This document shows positions 34,201-40,843 of a stretch of 40,843 nt of DNA, one piece after another. The stretch's first letter is position 1, and the number at the start of each line of letters is the position of its first letter. The notes beneath the pieces are model-generated. The model ran no database searches and was not told the DNA's origin. It saw only the letters and a program-made list of their open reading frames with translations. Origin of the DNA: DASXTC01 sp036505635. Lineage in GTDB: Bacteria > Acidobacteriota > Polarisedimenticolia > JACPZX01 > DASXTC01. The DNA lies in contig DASXTC010000049.1 of assembly GCA_036505635.1 (NCBI GenBank), positions 1-40,843 of the forward strand, in the 5' to 3' direction. The translations under genes were made by a program, and so were the position numbers.

Positions 34201-35147
34201 AAGCCGGCAGGCTGCGCCAGCGCTCCGCCGAAGGTCCAGGTCTGCCCGCCGTTGGTGGAGAATGCCCAGTCCCTGCTGTTGTTTCCGATCACTATATTGC
34301 GCCCGTTTGTGGAAACCGCCACCTCGATCTCGCTGTCGTGCGTGGTGCTGTTGTTGACGCGTATGTTCAGTTCGGGGTCGCTCAGCGAGCTCGTGATCAC
34401 ATTGCCCGATGCTGAATCGGACGATAGAGCGACCGATACACCTGGCGACATCGTCTGAAGCGAGCTCTGATGCCCGGCCTTCAGGGCCTCGATCTCCTGC
34501 TGCACCTGCGTCGGGTCGCCCGTTGATACGAGGGAAAGACCACCGCCGATCGCCAGCATCTCATCGGCGATCGCCTGCAGGGAGCCGGTCGAGGAAGGGA
34601 GGAACCCCTCAAGACGCACCACGACCGAGCCGGCCGCTATCGCCGTGGTGAACCGGTCGTAGGTCTCGTTTGTGGCGGGAGCGGGAACCGACTCGGGCTG
34701 CTCGACGGGCAGGGTCTGGCGGCGCTGCACCGCCGGCCAGCCGCCGACGTTCAGGAACACATGGGGGGCCGACGCCGCCTCCAGCGCGATCTCGCTCAGC
34801 CGCCGTAGAGCATATGCGTGGTCGCGCGCCTCTTCCGTGGTGATCAGGATACGCGGTGCATTTGCGGTCCGCGTGGTGAGCTGGCTGCCCGCGGACGCCC
34901 GTTGCAGCTCGTGCGCGTTGATGAACTGGCTCTGGACCTCGGCCCAGGTGTCCGGAAAGTGTACCGTGATTCCCTGCGCCCTCAGCTCGATACTCTTCGT
35001 GAGCGCCGGGGGCTGCGCCCCGCCCGGGGAGGCCAGCGATCGACCGGGGCCGATGGCGATAACTGTCAGGGCGGCGAGCAACGCGATCAGGCTGCGGAAC
35101 AGAATAGTGTTCTCGGACTGGCGAAACGGGCGCCGGAAGACACTCAT
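31239..35147 (-). CDS. Secreted sialidase-like propeller protein with four ASH-type domains
   Basis: 1302 residues from ATG at 35147 with GAGAGGAG upstream. Signal segment about 20-40; a globular N-terminal region; then a BNR/sialidase-like six-bladed propeller (about 255-730; Asp-box-like motifs STNGGQTWTF, STNGGQSFTF, SNDGGQNWTG). It is interrupted near 660-715 by a Cys-rich insert (CTVQPQLAGKCCQVAL, CPAGEACQTGNGCPKYGD). Next come four domains of about 100 residues of the ASH/choice-of-anchor-D type (LTITSNDTVNPSVQVTAAGS, NITITSNDPDTPVKVV, LVIRSDDPDTPVISK). The C-terminal domain ends CGFNPAIVVNF. I see no catalytic arginine triad of true sialidases, so a binding function is more likely than cleavage. 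It is probably an outer-surface or secreted protein. Confidence 0.85.
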   Translation of the reverse strand: MSVFRRPFRQSENTILFRSLIALLAALTVIAIGPGRSLASPGGAQPPALTKSIELRAQGITVHFPDTWAEVQSQFINAHELQRASAGSQLTTRTANAPRILITTEEARDHAYALRRLSEIALEAASAPHVFLNVGGWPAVQRRQTLPVEQPESVPAPATNETYDRFTTAIAAGSVVVRLEGFLPSSTGSLQAIADEMLAIGGGLSLVSTGDPTQVQQEIEALKAGHQSSLQTMSPGVSVALSSDSASGNVITSSLSDPELNIRVNNSTTHDSEIEVAVSTNGRNIVIGNNSRDWAFSTNGGQTWTFGGALAQPAGFFAVNGDPSLAFGRSGAFYYAFIGYPDTDASAARDECSTAIDVSTNGGQSFTFRANAVYCNDGGTICFPDQEHIAADRFNAAAGGGDQVYSVWRHFTGGTCLNSAAGPVASIVCSNDGGQNWTGVATIDGGGDRPRIAVGQDGAVHVVYRAGGSIMYRRYSSCTSGLVPAGPPVPVAAVPGDGSYCPMPGIDRCSSPFASSQTVAVDDTDAAHIYVAYSLNTVALSNEEIRVQDSTDGGMSFPPARTVTINNGVVSRRYMPWVCSVGGAAYVGWYDRRNATGADNSLTDYFVGSASLDAGGDLMPGTEFKISRVSDSACASGWITDGTGGNQNCVPRATGDSETCTVQPQLAGKCCQVALNGNNCPAGMGSSNACDFSDGGCPAGEACQTGNGCPKYGDYSGITCGAGRFYAAWASATSPSTITPPSGNIDVFMDQKLVCCVPQIQVPGSVTLSDTCVGSSSTATLQVCNTGKEDLEVDSITSNNTQFAVTTPSSGYPVVISPDFCFPFEVKFTPTSTGAKTATLTITSNDTVNPSVQVTAAGSGIDKDIDTVIADNGSFGDVCRDTFKDLPLTIHNSGGCDLTVSNITSSAAEFQVASTMSFPVVVAHGTSLQVPIRLAPTTLGAKAGNITITSNDPDTPVKVVPVTGTTPPGDIRVTGSTDFGDVCAGTLAEKTLSVCNVGKCNLNVTSVAFEPPCADFTLVNNPFPAPVSPDSCDDVVIRFTPTSAGPKSCTLVIRSDDPDTPVISKTVTANTPLSMIDVPPDQGFPPTVISSVGACQTGQPFPVSNTGTCNLSITDFAITANTDEFSLSGLPSFPIILEPGHIAGEGDLQTVFAPDLLGRARAGTLNVTYVSDPITGATTNVSRALCGEGVRTGARVLVTAGGVPMASVEQIKLSRINANRNKNLLDTVDNARNLTLQSVAPAPPCAAFQYHREYSTVSNPIQLLPGSYQVTVTAVVNGKRKHKSVGFDVTTCGFNPAIVVNF

Positions 35148-35552
35148 GACACACTCCTCTCAGGAGACGGGGAAAGTGTTCCTCGCGTTGGCTGCAGGCC
35201 AGAGGGTATGGGAACGGTCGGCACTCCAGGACGATTCAGGTTCTCTCGCCGATCGGTCAGGGCTATACGGCTCGACTTGAAAGGACGACTCTTCGACGAC
35301 GCGGACTGCGTCGCGTGTGGCAATGGCTTTTTTACCTTATACCAGTCATTCGGCCGGTCTGCAACATATTGTTTTAGGACGGTTATTCAGCCGGACCCTC
35401 ATGCGCGCTCGAATGCCTCGTTGAGTGGGCTCGGTGGCCCGGAGCACCAGCTCCCCCCGGCCTGTGTCTGCGGCAATCCATCGCGCTTTGTGAAAGGGGA
35501 TTTCGTTTGGCGACTTGTACCCCATTGGGGTGGCGCGTCAAGAGTGGGATAT
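35148..35552. other. Gene-free region with a possible promoter
   Basis: 405 bases between two minus-strand genes, with lower GC in the middle. On the minus strand, TTGCAG (35364-35359), 17 bases and TATAAG (35341-35336) form a possible promoter for the ASH-protein gene, about 190 bases from its ATG. A T6 run (35328-35333) and a weak CCCC-ATT-GGGG hairpin near 35521 are present. No gene or RNA that I recognise. Confidence 0.45.
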
Positions 35553-38213
35553 TTATCGGCTCTGCCCGAACTCCGCCATCCAGTTCTGCACGAGGAAGTA
35601 GGAGTCGTTTTCCGGGCCCTGGCCGACCGGCACGTTGATCAGGAAGCGCTGCCCGTCCGAGGAGACGTCAAAACCTGCCGGCCAGTTGAATATCAGCGCC
35701 CAGCCAAGCGAGGGCCGCGTGAACACCTCCTGAGGGTTGCCCAGCTGAGGTGCCGCGCCGACGGTGGACACGTTGACTTCCATCAGCCTGTCGCCGTTGA
35801 CGTAATAGATGCGGTTCCCCCGGCGGCTCCAGCGGGGCCAGAAGCCTCCCGAGGCCGAGACCTGCCATTTCCCCTCGCCGCCCGGAAACCGTTTCAGATA
35901 GATCTCGTAGGGCCCGGTTTCATCCGAGAGATAGGCCACGTACCTGCCATCCGGAGAAACGCGCGACCACATCTGGCCGCCTGTCCCTCTCACGAGAGGA
36001 ACCGGCTCGGAACGTGACGTAAGATCGCGCAGCCAGAGATCCGTGCCGTTGTTGGGGTCCAGGGCGGTGTAGGCAAGGTAGCGGCCATCCGGCGACAGGC
36101 TGCTGGCCCACCCGTTGGCGAGCTCCTGAGCCTCTCCGCTGCCGTCGGCCGACTTCGAACGCGTGGTGAAAGGAAAGTTGCTGCCATCGTCGTACAGGAG
36201 CCGGTCCCCCGACGGATACCAGAATGGCACCGCATAGCTCGCCTGAGCCCCGAAGGTCAGCCGGGACCTGGTGCCTCGCGCGATGTCGTGGATCCAGACC
36301 TCCCTGGTCTCCTGCTCGGCCACCGCAATCGCGACCTGCCGCTCGTCGGGAGAGAGGACCGGGAATGGCCAGACTTCCTGGGGCTGGCCGATCCGCGCGA
36401 GGACCTTGCCCGATCGATCCACCCAGACGAGCTGCGTCTGCCGGGTGGAGGTCCCGCGGGCGTAGACCAGGGTTCCGTCGTTCGAGACGCTCGGAACGTC
36501 CCCTTCGGGGATGACCGGGAAGGGTTCTCCGATCACCTCGTGGCTCTTCAGCGAGAAGGGGAGCGCCCAGATCCCGGAGTTGGCCGGCTGGCGCCGGTAA
36601 AGGATGTGCCCGGTGGCCGAGTACGTGGGAAACCAGATGTCCTCTCCTGGCAGATGCAGGAGATCCTTGCGCGTCCCTCCGGCGAGCAGGCAGAGCCGGT
36701 CGGGCCGGCCGTTGACGGCGTGCGAAACAAAGATGACGCCGCTGCCGTCGGGCAGGTAGCAGGGCTGGTGGAGATCCCCCTCCACGTTCGGATCGGTGTC
36801 GAGGATCTTGCGGACCTCCCCGCCGCGCGCAGGGATCTCCCACAGTCCCGGTTCACCGCGTCCCAGGACGATGCGCCCATCCGGGCCCCAGGAAGCGCCG
36901 CTCCCGCCGGTCATCTCGCCGGGTCGATCGGCGATCACGGTCCCCTGGCCGCCGTCGGCAGGGACCTTCCAGATCTTCCCCGCGGCGCCGTATCCCAGCC
37001 AGGCTGAATCGGGCGACCAGAAGAGAAACGCGGCCTCCCCCGCGGTGATGACCTCCCTGGAATCGAGCCGGTCGAGCGGACGGATCCGCAGCCTGCCAGA
37101 CTCCACGCAGGCGATCTTCGATCCGTCCGGGGAGATGGCCAGAAGGTTCCCCTGGATTCCCGAGCGGAAGGGTCCGGTGGCCGGCATTTCGAATCGTCGC
37201 AGCGGGCCCGGGTCCGGCCGCGGTGCGAGCGCCCGCATCAGGGCGGCGCCCGCGAGACCGGACAGGATCAGTCCCGCGGCGATCGCCGGGATGCCGGCTC
37301 GGCGGCGCGGCGCGACGCCGGGCCCCGCCGTGGCGCTGCCGGGCTCCTCCACGGTGCCGGCGATCGTCTCCTCCAGGACGATGCGGGCCTCGCCGATGTC
37401 GCGAAGCCGGCGACGAGGGTCCTTCTCCAGGCAACGACGCAGGAGCTTGCGGATCGACGGCGGCACGCTGCCGGGCAGCTTCTTCAGATCGACGGTGGAC
37501 ATGATCACCGCGGCCAGCATCTCGGAGGCTCCATCTCCCGTGAAGGGACGGACCCCCGTGAGCATCTCGTACAGGACGCATCCGAAGGCCCAGATGTCGG
37601 CGCGCCGGTCGACGATCTTCCCTTTCGCCTGCTCGGGGCTCATGTACGCGGCGGTCCCCAGGACGACCCCCGCGCGGGTCGCCGGCGTGGTCAGGGTCGG
37701 GGAGAGCGAGGCGTGCGGAGAGGAGGGGTCGGCCTCGAAGGCCTTCGCCAGGCCGAAATCGAGCACCTTCACCGTGCCGTCGGGCGCCACCTGGATGTTG
37801 CCCGGCTTGAGATCCCGGTGGACGATGCCAGTGTCGTGAGCGGCCTCCAGCGCCGCCGTCACCTGAAGCGCGATGGCGAGCGCCTCATCGAGGGGCAGTG
37901 GCCCGTCCTGCAGCCGCCGGGCGAGGTTCGTTCCCTGAGCCAGCTCCATGGCCAGGAAACGGACGCCGGACGATTCGTGGAGGCCATGGATCGTGGCTAT
38001 CGAGGGATGGTTCAGCGAAGCGAGCAGCTTGGCTTCCCGCTCGAAGCGGGCGAGGCGGTCCGGCTCGCCGGCGAAGAGATCCGGCAGCACCTTGATGGCC
38101 ACCTCGCGTCCCAGGGTCGTGTCGACCGCCTTCCAGACGACCCCCATCCCCCCCTCGCCGATCTTCTCGACGAGGCGGTAGTTCGAGAGCATCTGGTTCG
38201 ACTGCAGGCTCAT
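35553..38213 (-). CDS. Membrane Ser/Thr protein kinase with WD40-like (PD40) sensor domain
   Basis: 886 residues from ATG at 38213; an upstream in-frame start at 38258 adds nothing recognisable. Kinase domain 11-275: G-loop KIGEGGMG (17-24), Lys41 in VAIK, catalytic HRDLKPGN (132-139), DFG (152-154) and SPEQAKG of the activation segment. All key residues are present, so it should be active. A membrane segment follows (about 310-330, GIPAIAAGLILSGLAGAALM), then a periplasmic propeller of PD40/TolB-type repeats (LLAISPDGSKIACVES, VLSPDERQVAIAVA, RVSPDGRYVAYLSDE). The kinase/propeller fusion is common in Acidobacteriota. The ligand is unknown. It is divergent from the fluoride operon. Confidence 0.94.
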   Translation of the reverse strand: MSLQSNQMLSNYRLVEKIGEGGMGVVWKAVDTTLGREVAIKVLPDLFAGEPDRLARFEREAKLLASLNHPSIATIHGLHESSGVRFLAMELAQGTNLARRLQDGPLPLDEALAIALQVTAALEAAHDTGIVHRDLKPGNIQVAPDGTVKVLDFGLAKAFEADPSSPHASLSPTLTTPATRAGVVLGTAAYMSPEQAKGKIVDRRADIWAFGCVLYEMLTGVRPFTGDGASEMLAAVIMSTVDLKKLPGSVPPSIRKLLRRCLEKDPRRRLRDIGEARIVLEETIAGTVEEPGSATAGPGVAPRRRAGIPAIAAGLILSGLAGAALMRALAPRPDPGPLRRFEMPATGPFRSGIQGNLLAISPDGSKIACVESGRLRIRPLDRLDSREVITAGEAAFLFWSPDSAWLGYGAAGKIWKVPADGGQGTVIADRPGEMTGGSGASWGPDGRIVLGRGEPGLWEIPARGGEVRKILDTDPNVEGDLHQPCYLPDGSGVIFVSHAVNGRPDRLCLLAGGTRKDLLHLPGEDIWFPTYSATGHILYRRQPANSGIWALPFSLKSHEVIGEPFPVIPEGDVPSVSNDGTLVYARGTSTRQTQLVWVDRSGKVLARIGQPQEVWPFPVLSPDERQVAIAVAEQETREVWIHDIARGTRSRLTFGAQASYAVPFWYPSGDRLLYDDGSNFPFTTRSKSADGSGEAQELANGWASSLSPDGRYLAYTALDPNNGTDLWLRDLTSRSEPVPLVRGTGGQMWSRVSPDGRYVAYLSDETGPYEIYLKRFPGGEGKWQVSASGGFWPRWSRRGNRIYYVNGDRLMEVNVSTVGAAPQLGNPQEVFTRPSLGWALIFNWPAGFDVSSDGQRFLINVPVGQGPENDSYFLVQNWMAEFGQSR

Positions 38214-38283
38214 GGCGGTGGATACCCCTGCCGGAAGGAGGGCGCGGCATTCTATCACCCACCATGCTTCGGCACGAGGTGTT

Positions 38284-38292
38284 TGCTATAAT
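38284..38292 (+). promoter_or_regulatory. Extended -10 promoter of the crcB operon
   Basis: TTGCTATAAT: TATAAT at 38287-38292 preceded by TGC (extended -10), without a clear -35. Predicted start about 38299, roughly 15 bases before the riboswitch. Confidence 0.7.
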
Positions 38293-38313
38293 GCCCCGGA
38301 CGAATCACTCCAT

Positions 38314-38383
38314 GGGCAATGGAGTCTGCCTACCGACTGCCCCGCGGGGCTGATGACTCCTACGAAACGTCGTAGGAGGAGTC
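38314..38383 (+). ncRNA. Fluoride riboswitch (crcB motif) with a translational expression platform
   Basis: The aptamer (38314-38363) has the crcB-motif order: GGGCA (pseudoknot arm, pairs with TGCC 38327-38330), GGAGTC (38321-38326) pairing with GACTCC (38355-38360), a GCCC/GGGC hairpin (38339-38350) and the conserved GCTGATGACTCCTAC end. The second strand can instead pair downstream: CTCCTACGA (38357-38365) with TCGTAGGAG (38370-38378), nine bases with a four-base loop, covering AGGAGG (38374-38379), the ribosome binding site four bases before the crcB ATG. The two pairings exclude each other, so fluoride binding should free the site and turn translation on. There is no T-run, so transcription termination is unlikely. 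Confidence 0.9.
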
Positions 38384-38764
38384 ATGCTCAAGCTGAGTGC
38401 CCTGGCGGTCGCCGGCGCGCTCGCCACCCTCGCCCGCTACTGGCTGACCGGCTTCGTTCACCGCTACACCAGGGAGACGTTCCCCACGGGAACGCTCGTC
38501 GTCAACGTCCTGGGCTGTTTCCTGATCGGCCTGGTGATGTACCTCGTTCGCGAGCAGCAGGCATTCGGACCGGAGACGCGCGTCGTCATCGTCGTCGGGC
38601 TCCTGGGAGGGTTCACCACCTTCTCGGCCTTCGGCTACGAGACCATCGAGCTGCTCCGCGGCGGAGACCTCCCTCTTGCCGGGTTGAACATTCTGGGGAA
38701 CGTGCTGGTGGGTGTCCTGGCGGTCTGGTTAGGTGCCGCTGCTGGTCGAGTCCTGGGCTTATGA
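38384..38764 (+). CDS. crcB: Fluoride exporter CrcB (Fluc)
   Basis: 126 residues, the usual length. Four membrane segments carry the Fluc signatures GTLVVNVLGCFLIG (Asn in the second helix) and GLLGGFTTFSAFGYET (the Phe/Thr/Ser track and sodium-site loop). Fluc proteins are dual-topology dimers that pass F- out across the inner membrane. The riboswitch in front supports the function directly. Only one crcB gene is present, so a homodimer is expected. DUF190 follows 17 bases later. Confidence 0.97.
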   Translation: MLKLSALAVAGALATLARYWLTGFVHRYTRETFPTGTLVVNVLGCFLIGLVMYLVREQQAFGPETRVVIVVGLLGGFTTFSAFGYETIELLRGGDLPLAGLNILGNVLVGVLAVWLGAAAGRVLGL

Positions 38765-38781
38765 CGGATGGAGACTGATTC

Positions 38782-39126
38782 ATGAAGATCGAAGGCGAGG
38801 CTCTTCTGCTCCGCATCTTCATTGGTGAGAGCGACAACTGGCAGGGCAAGCCGCTCTACGAGGCGATCGTGCTGAAGGCTCGGGAAGAGGGGCTTGCCGG
38901 CGCGACGGTCCTCCGCGGCCTGGAGGGTTTTGGGGCGAACAGTCGCATCCACACCGCGAGGATCCTCCGTTTGTCCGAGGATCTGCCGATCGTCGTCGAG
39001 CTCGTGGACCAGGACGATCGAATCCGCCGGATCCTGCCAGCGCTCGAGCAAATGGTCACCGAGGGGCTCATCACATTGGAGAAGGTCCAGGTCATCACCT
39101 ACCGACATGACGGCTCGCTTCCGTGA
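38782..39126 (+). CDS. DUF190 protein, fluoride operon partner
   Basis: 114 residues. Starts EALLLRIFIGESDNWQGKPL, then LYEAIVLKAREEGLAGATVL, GFGANSRIHTARILRLSEDL and PIVVELVDQDDRI, the DUF190 pattern of a small ferredoxin-like (PII-resembling) fold. DUF190 genes often follow crcB; their role is not settled, and nucleotide or ion sensing has been suggested. It is translated from the same transcript as crcB, so it should also be produced in response to fluoride. Confidence 0.93.
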   Translation: MKIEGEALLLRIFIGESDNWQGKPLYEAIVLKAREEGLAGATVLRGLEGFGANSRIHTARILRLSEDLPIVVELVDQDDRIRRILPALEQMVTEGLITLEKVQVITYRHDGSLP

Positions 39127-39170
39127 CACACGGCGACCCCCCATAGCCTCTCATCTCAACTGAGGAGCCA

Positions 39171-39190
39171 GCCTCGCCGAAGGCATTTTT
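39171..39190 (+). terminator. Weak terminator-like hairpin behind DUF190
   Basis: GCCT-cgccga-AGGC followed by ATTTTT, 45 bases after the DUF190 stop. The stem is only four bases, so confidence is low. Confidence 0.35.
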
Positions 39191-39271
39191 CAATAGCCCG
39201 CCCGTCCGTCTCGTCGTATGATTGTGATGGTCCGCTCCTTCCGTCACGTATTTCTTTCACGGGAGGGCCAT

Positions 39272-40843
39272 GTGCGCCGCCTCATGCGCTGGGGATTGAT
39301 TCCTCTACTCCCCGTTCTCGTAACCTGTCTCGCAGGCGGCACGGCAGGCTCCCCACGCGATCTGACCTTCGGGCAACGCGTCGCGGCGCAACGCGCGATC
39401 GAGCGCGTCTACTACTCGCATCAGATTGGCGCGACGCTTCCCTTCGACGAGGCCGTGCCCCGCGAGCTCGTCGAGCGAAAAGTCCAAACCTACCTCCGGC
39501 AGAGCGTCGCCCTCGAGAAGATCTGGCGAACGCCAGTCACCGCCCGGATGCTGCGCAAGGAGATGCTGCGCATCGCGGGTGCAACGCGGCTCCCCGAACG
39601 GTTGGAGGAGATCTACCGCGCGCTGGGAAACGACCCGTTCGTTATCCAGGAGACGCTCGTGCGGGCGGCGCTCGTGGATCGTCTGTCACGCAGCTTCCTC
39701 GCGGGGGACCCTTCGATGAGGGGCCCCGCTCGCGAGGCGGTCCAAGCGTGGTGGGCGCGGACCGCACCGACCCTCGACCCCACGGAGGTTCACGCCGTCT
39801 CCGCCGGCGCGCTCGCCTCGCTGGCTACACCGTGCGTGGCCGACGATACCTGGGACAACGGCATCCTGGATGACCTGCCCGCGGCGCGGATCGGCCACAC
39901 GGCGGTCTGGACCGGCAGCCTCATGATCATCTGGGGCGGGCAGAGTGGCCAGCCGCTCGGCTCGGGCTCGCGATACGACCCGGTCATCGACACCTGGAGC
40001 GCCACCTCGATGGCCAACGCTCCCTCGCCCCGCCGCGGCCACACAGCCGTCTGGACGGGCACGAGGATGATCGCCTGGGGCGGAAGCGGGCCGGGCGGTG
40101 TCGGAGTGGGGAACCTTCTCGACACCGGCGCCCTGTACGACCCGGTCGCGGACACGTGGACCCCAACCTCTACGGGCGGGGCTCCCCTGCCGCGCGCGGG
40201 TCACGCGGCGGTCTGGACCGGCAGCCAGATGATCGTCTGGGGAGGGGGGACGTCGATCTCCAGCAGATCGGACGATGGCGGCCGGTACGATCCCGCCGCG
40301 GACACCTGGATGCCGACCTCCCTGGCCGGGGCCCCGGCGCCCCGCTCCGACGGCCATACCGCGGTCTGGACCGGCGCCGAGATGATCATCTGGGGAGGCG
40401 TCGACAACACCACGGCGACTCGGCTCGACACGGGGGCCCTCTACAACCCCGCGGCGAACACCTGGCGGCCCATGTTGAGCGCCAACCCACCAGCCCCCCG
40501 CTCCAGCCACACCGCCGTCTGGACCGGTGCGCGCATGATCGTCTGGGGTGGAGGGGACGGCGGCTCCAGCCTCGACAGCGGCGGTCGCTACGACCCGGCA
40601 GCCGACACGTGGGCCGTGACCTCGATGGCTGACGCGCCCGATGCGCGCGAGAGGCACACCGCGATCTGGACAGGATCACGCATGCTCATCTGGGGCGGAA
40701 ACGATCTGACCTGCTGCGACTCGTCCGACCCGAAGGATTCCGGAGGCCTTTACGATCCCGTTGGCGACGCATGGAGCCCGACATCGCTCAGCGGCGCGCC
40801 CGCCGCGCGCGACAGCCACACGGCGGTGTGGGCAGGGGACCGG
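39272..40843 (+). CDS. Kelch-repeat secreted protein, paralog 3 (3' end outside window)
   Basis: 524 codons are present; the gene runs off the right edge. GTG at 39272 has GGGAGGG at about five bases; ATGs at 39218, 39227 and 39284 are also in frame. Signal peptide (WGLIPLLPVLVTCLAGGT), then the shared helical domain (AQRAIERVYYSHQIGATLPF ... EKIWRTPVTARMLRKEMLR ... LGNDPFVIQETLVRAAL), then CVADDTWDNGILDDLPAAR and six full Kelch repeats (HTAVWTGSLMIIWGG and the like) with a seventh begun. It is closer to paralog 1 than to paralog 2, in that it lacks the long insert before the repeats. In repeat 6 there is an unusual Cys pair (NDLTCCDSSDPKD). No partner gene in the window. Confidence 0.88.
   Translation, partial: MRRLMRWGLIPLLPVLVTCLAGGTAGSPRDLTFGQRVAAQRAIERVYYSHQIGATLPFDEAVPRELVERKVQTYLRQSVALEKIWRTPVTARMLRKEMLRIAGATRLPERLEEIYRALGNDPFVIQETLVRAALVDRLSRSFLAGDPSMRGPAREAVQAWWARTAPTLDPTEVHAVSAGALASLATPCVADDTWDNGILDDLPAARIGHTAVWTGSLMIIWGGQSGQPLGSGSRYDPVIDTWSATSMANAPSPRRGHTAVWTGTRMIAWGGSGPGGVGVGNLLDTGALYDPVADTWTPTSTGGAPLPRAGHAAVWTGSQMIVWGGGTSISSRSDDGGRYDPAADTWMPTSLAGAPAPRSDGHTAVWTGAEMIIWGGVDNTTATRLDTGALYNPAANTWRPMLSANPPAPRSSHTAVWTGARMIVWGGGDGGSSLDSGGRYDPAADTWAVTSMADAPDARERHTAIWTGSRMLIWGGNDLTCCDSSDPKDSGGLYDPVGDAWSPTSLSGAPAARDSHTAVWAGDR

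Overview
The window is 40.8 kb of high-GC DNA (my impression is roughly two-thirds G+C) with dense, mostly minus-strand genes, short operon spacings and many start/stop overlaps. The gene set (an ECF sigma factor with a zinc-finger anti-sigma, a Ser/Thr kinase fused to WD40-like repeats, a large S9 peptidase, an exosortase H module, long secreted Kelch and ASH-domain proteins, a small diheme cytochrome) suggests a Gram-negative, probably environmental bacterium of the Acidobacteriota (Thermoanaerobaculia-like) or a neighbouring phylum. That placement is inference from gene style; there is no rRNA in the window.

Layout. 1-580: 5' end of a secreted Kelch protein (paralog 1), cut by the window edge. 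745-3837: secreted HEAT-repeat protein and S9 peptidase. 3860-9278: dxs-pepA-moaB-antiporter operon with a near-consensus sigma70 promoter in front of dxs. 9365-10468: nadA. 10568-11254: rhomboid protease, converging on a minus-strand operon (11214-14593) of GHMP kinase, GH113-like hydrolase, secreted protein and P-loop kinase. 14656-16402: exosortase H and its associated membrane/TPR protein. 16383-18682: ECF sigma / anti-sigma / periplasmic TPR-like protein, with an ECF-type promoter upstream of the sigma gene. 18791-19760: small membrane protein, diheme cytochrome, globin. 19894-19968: tRNA-Thr(CGT). 20149-24943: L,D-transpeptidase-fold protein and a 1335-residue subtilisin-like protease with its own terminator.

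25123-27767 is a graveyard of accessory cassettes: a 93-bp direct repeat (25123-25215 and 26695-26787) carrying the same protein C-terminus, a frameshifted DUF5678-like gene, a DUF4258/MqsA-type toxin-antitoxin pair whose toxin looks frameshifted near its 3' end, a DUF416 gene, and a frameshifted deaminase-fold toxin remnant with its own promoter. It lies directly behind a 1117-residue Kelch protein (paralog 2, 14 repeats). Next come a 1302-residue secreted sialidase-like/ASH protein and the Ser/Thr kinase. The right end holds a fluoride-resistance operon: extended -10 promoter, fluoride riboswitch that appears to work by sequestering the ribosome binding site, crcB and DUF190. After it comes Kelch paralog 3, cut by the window edge.

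The most unusual points are the three Kelch paralogs sharing a ~110-residue N-terminal helical domain, the toxin-remnant array behind paralog 2, the fluoride riboswitch with its mutually exclusive pairing, and the exosortase H pair with no recognisable sorting substrate nearby.
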